The notes below the pieces were generated by a model, which had not been told where the DNA came from, ran no database searches, and was given only the letters and a program-made list of their open reading frames with translations. 36,301 nt of DNA. Origin: a virus. Positions within the stretch are counted from its first letter, which is position 1; each line of letters opens with the position of its first letter. Shown one piece after another: positions 34,608 through 36,301 of this stretch. The DNA is taken from positions 1 to 36,301 of IMG/VR virus record IMGVR_UViG_3300006737_000079. One strand, given 5' to 3'. A program made the translations under genes and the position numbers.

Positions 34608-36050
34608 ATGTTTCAATCAGAATCATTGCAGGAAAAGTGGAAGCCACTTCTTAACTATGAGGGCCTTGACGAAATCAAAGATCCCCATCGTAAAGCAGTT
34701 ACCGCTGTCCTGTTAGAAAATCAAGAAAAATTCCTCAGAGAGGAGCAAGCATTTACATCAGGAATCAACCTGATGGAACAACCAACTGTTAATACAAACA
34801 CTGGTGCTAATGCTGGTTTCAGTGCTGGTGCAACTGCATCTGGCCCTGTCGCTGGTTTTGACCCTGTATTAATCAGTCTTATCCGTCGTTCTATGCCTAA
34901 CTTGGTCGCATATGACCTAGCAGGTGTTCAACCAATGAGCGGCCCAACTGGACTTATCTTCGCGATGAGATCCAAGTATAACACCATGTCCGGTGGAAGT
35001 TCTACAGAAACATTCTACAACGAAGTAGATTCTGCATTCTCCGGTCGTGACAGAGGAACTAACGCCGAAACAGGTTTTGTTGACGGTGCAGCTGGTATGG
35101 GAACAACATCTGTTTCTGCTACTAACCCTGCAGTTCTTAACCCTGTATCATCTGCTGATTCCACATCCTACAGAGTAGGTCAAGGAATGAGAACAGACGA
35201 GGCAGAAGCGTTGAATACTGGTCAAGATCAGTTCAACCAGATGGCATTCTCAATCGAGAAGATCACTGTTACTGCTAAGTCCAGAGCACTAAAGGCAGAG
35301 TATAGTTTAGAACTTGCTCAAGACCTTAAGGCAATCCACGGATTAAACGCAGAGGCAGAACTTGCTAACATCTTATCAACTGAGATACTTGCTGAGATAA
35401 ACAGAGAAGTTATCAGAACAATCTATAAGACTGCAGAGCAAGGTGCTGTTCAAAACGTTGCAACCGCTGGTATATTTGACTTAGACGTTGACTCCAACGG
35501 TAGATGGTCAGTTGAGAAGTTCAAAGGACTACTCTTCCAGATCGAAAGAGATGCAAACGCAATTGCACAAAGAACTCGTAGAGGAAAGGGTAACATCATC
35601 CTTTGTTCTGCTGACGTTGCTTCTGCTCTAACAATGGCTGGCGTTCTTGACTACACTCCTGCACTTAATGCTAACCTTAACGTTGATGACACCGGTAATA
35701 CATTTGCTGGAACATTACAAGGTAAGTTCAGAGTATACATCGACCCATATGCTGCTAACCTAACAGGTTCTGCATCTGGTGGTGCTGCTCCTACAGGTGG
35801 TAATCAATACTATGTTGTTGGTTACAAAGGAACATCTCCATACGATGCTGGATTGTTCTACTGCCCTTACGTTCCACTTCAGATGGTTCGTGCAGTGGGA
35901 GAAAATAGTTTCCAACCAAAAATCGGGTTTAAGACTCGTTATGGTATGGTTGCTAACCCATTCGCAGAAGGCACACAAGCAGGTCTTGGTTTCCTTAGTG
36001 TTAACTCAAACCGCTACTACAGACGTGTTGCTGTTAAAAACCTTATGTAA
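34608..36050 (+). CDS. gp23: Major capsid protein gp23
   Basis: 480 residues (T4 gp23 is 521). 'LQEKWKPLLNYEGL' and 'NQEKFL' match the T4 N-terminal targeting region, and 'RRSMPNLVAYDLAGVQPMSGPTG' (in pieces) and 'FAMRSKY' are hallmarks of the HK97-fold shell protein. The predicted gp21 cut is after Glu57 in 'INLMEQPTV', equivalent to T4 Glu65 (FLTE/A). The C-terminus ends 'YRRVAVKNLM'. It forms the hexameric shell. AAAAGG at 34591-34596 is the ribosome site. No good promoter octamer is seen, only ATTAAATC at 34570-34577. The gene is followed by the only strong terminator in the window. Confidence 0.98.
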   Translation: MFQSESLQEKWKPLLNYEGLDEIKDPHRKAVTAVLLENQEKFLREEQAFTSGINLMEQPTVNTNTGANAGFSAGATASGPVAGFDPVLISLIRRSMPNLVAYDLAGVQPMSGPTGLIFAMRSKYNTMSGGSSTETFYNEVDSAFSGRDRGTNAETGFVDGAAGMGTTSVSATNPAVLNPVSSADSTSYRVGQGMRTDEAEALNTGQDQFNQMAFSIEKITVTAKSRALKAEYSLELAQDLKAIHGLNAEAELANILSTEILAEINREVIRTIYKTAEQGAVQNVATAGIFDLDVDSNGRWSVEKFKGLLFQIERDANAIAQRTRRGKGNIILCSADVASALTMAGVLDYTPALNANLNVDDTGNTFAGTLQGKFRVYIDPYAANLTGSASGGAAPTGGNQYYVVGYKGTSPYDAGLFYCPYVPLQMVRAVGENSFQPKIGFKTRYGMVANPFAEGTQAGLGFLSVNSNRYYRRVAVKNLM

Positions 36051-36072
36051 GCGAGATGCTTATATATCTTTC

Positions 36073-36101
36073 AAAGAGACCCTTGACGGGTCTCTTTTTT
36101 T
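36073..36101 (+). terminator. Intrinsic terminator after gp23
   Basis: AAAGAGACCC (36073-36082) pairs perfectly with GGGTCTCTTT (36088-36097) around the loop TTGAC, followed by a run of T to 36101. It ends the late structural operon. Confidence 0.95.
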
Positions 36102-36111
36102 ATGCTATTCT
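36083..36111 (+). promoter_or_regulatory. Sigma70-type promoter overlapping the terminator
   Basis: TTGACG (36083-36088, five of six bases of the -35 consensus) lies in the terminator loop. Exactly 17 bases later comes TATTCT (36106-36111, four of six of the -10). It would start transcription near 36118, 19 bases before the next ATG. An alternative is the late-like TATAAAAG at 36111-36118. Confidence 0.45.
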
Positions 36112-36136
36112 ATAAAAGCATACACACATTTACACT

Positions 36137-36301
36137 ATGAAACCCGTAGCACGAGTAACCGACAAGTTTGATGTCGTCACTTTTTTAGCAGATCAATATC
36201 TATTAGAGTCTATTAATAGTATCGATAAAAGATTAGGGCAAGGATATGCCAAAAAGAATCCTCAATTAGTTTCTACAATGGTTAAAGTTATGCAAGATTG
36301 T
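36137..36301 (+). CDS. Unknown protein, 3' end outside window
   Basis: The frame is open from ATG 36137 to the right edge, giving 55 residues: 'MKPVARVTDKFDVVTFLADQ' then 'SINSIDKRLGQGYAKKNP' and 'LVSTMVKVMQDC'. The 'SIDxxLGxGYAKKNPxLV' pattern is one I associate with small uncharacterised proteins of marine phages. No clear ribosome site is seen. It follows a terminator and a sigma70-like promoter, so it may belong to an earlier expression class than the capsid genes. Confidence 0.65.
   Translation, partial: MKPVARVTDKFDVVTFLADQYLLESINSIDKRLGQGYAKKNPQLVSTMVKVMQDC

Noticed and set aside
1-36301. tRNA genes, integrase, attachment site or insertion sequence
   Set aside because: Gaps between genes are too short for tRNA genes except after gp23, where none is seen, and no recombinase or transposase motif occurs in any frame that fits the operon.

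Overview
This window is part of the late structural module of a T4-like myovirus of the marine cyanophage/pelagiphage type. All genes lie on the + strand, the DNA is AT-rich, and almost every stop codon is TAA. Gene order follows T4 closely: (7)-8-[DUF4815 giant]-13-14-15-16-[cassette]-17-18-19-20-67-[200 aa]-21-22-23. The marine type is inferred from the DUF4815 baseplate protein, the very large beta-rich virion proteins full of VGxGTT-like turns, and the small conserved marine-phage genes between the terminase genes. No host metabolic gene is present, so the host (cyanobacterium or another marine bacterium) cannot be fixed from this window.

Layout. 2-17005: baseplate region, with a giant protein cut by the left edge (probably gp7), gp8, a 2530-residue DUF4815 protein and two small proteins. 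17028-20796: neck and tail completion (gp13, gp14, gp15) and small terminase gp16. 20836-24849: an accessory cassette splitting gp16 from gp17. It holds a coiled-coil fibre-like protein, two proteins with T4-type capsid-targeting N-termini (one carrying a DUF192 domain), a membrane protein, a conserved unknown and a 43-residue coiled-coil protein. 24853-26508: large terminase gp17. 26505-27168: three small genes. 27202-31826: tail sheath gp18, tail tube gp19, portal gp20. 31859-36050: head morphogenesis (gp67-like core protein, a beta-rich 200-residue protein, protease gp21, scaffold gp22, major capsid gp23). A strong intrinsic terminator follows gp23. Its loop holds the -35 of a plausible sigma70-type promoter for the next gene, which is cut by the right edge.

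How the genes work together: gp20 nucleates the prohead, gp22 and gp67 form the core, gp21 matures it, gp23 forms the shell, gp16/gp17 package DNA, gp13/gp14 close the neck, gp15/gp18/gp19 make the tail, and gp7/gp8 plus the DUF4815 protein build the baseplate. Transcription looks like many short late units. Octamers resembling the T4 late promoter (NATAAATA, with NCTAAATA and NGTAAATA variants) sit at about a dozen gene junctions, usually fused to the upstream TAA stop and 18-41 bases before the next start codon. There is no gene-free stretch of 300 bases; the longest gap is the 86 bases after gp23.

Most notable: (i) two adjacent genes whose first ten residues resemble the T4 internal-protein capsid-targeting sequence and end at a predicted gp21 cleavage site, one of them fused through a Cys-rich segment and an Asn-Gly linker to DUF192, making it a candidate capsid-packaged, injected protein; (ii) a few small beta modules reused across gp7, gp8, gp14, gp15, the DUF4815 protein and the fibre-like protein, often where these exceed T4 length; (iii) promoter-stop fusions; (iv) a distant Shine-Dalgarno with an intervening hairpin; (v) a terminator loop doubling as a -35 element.
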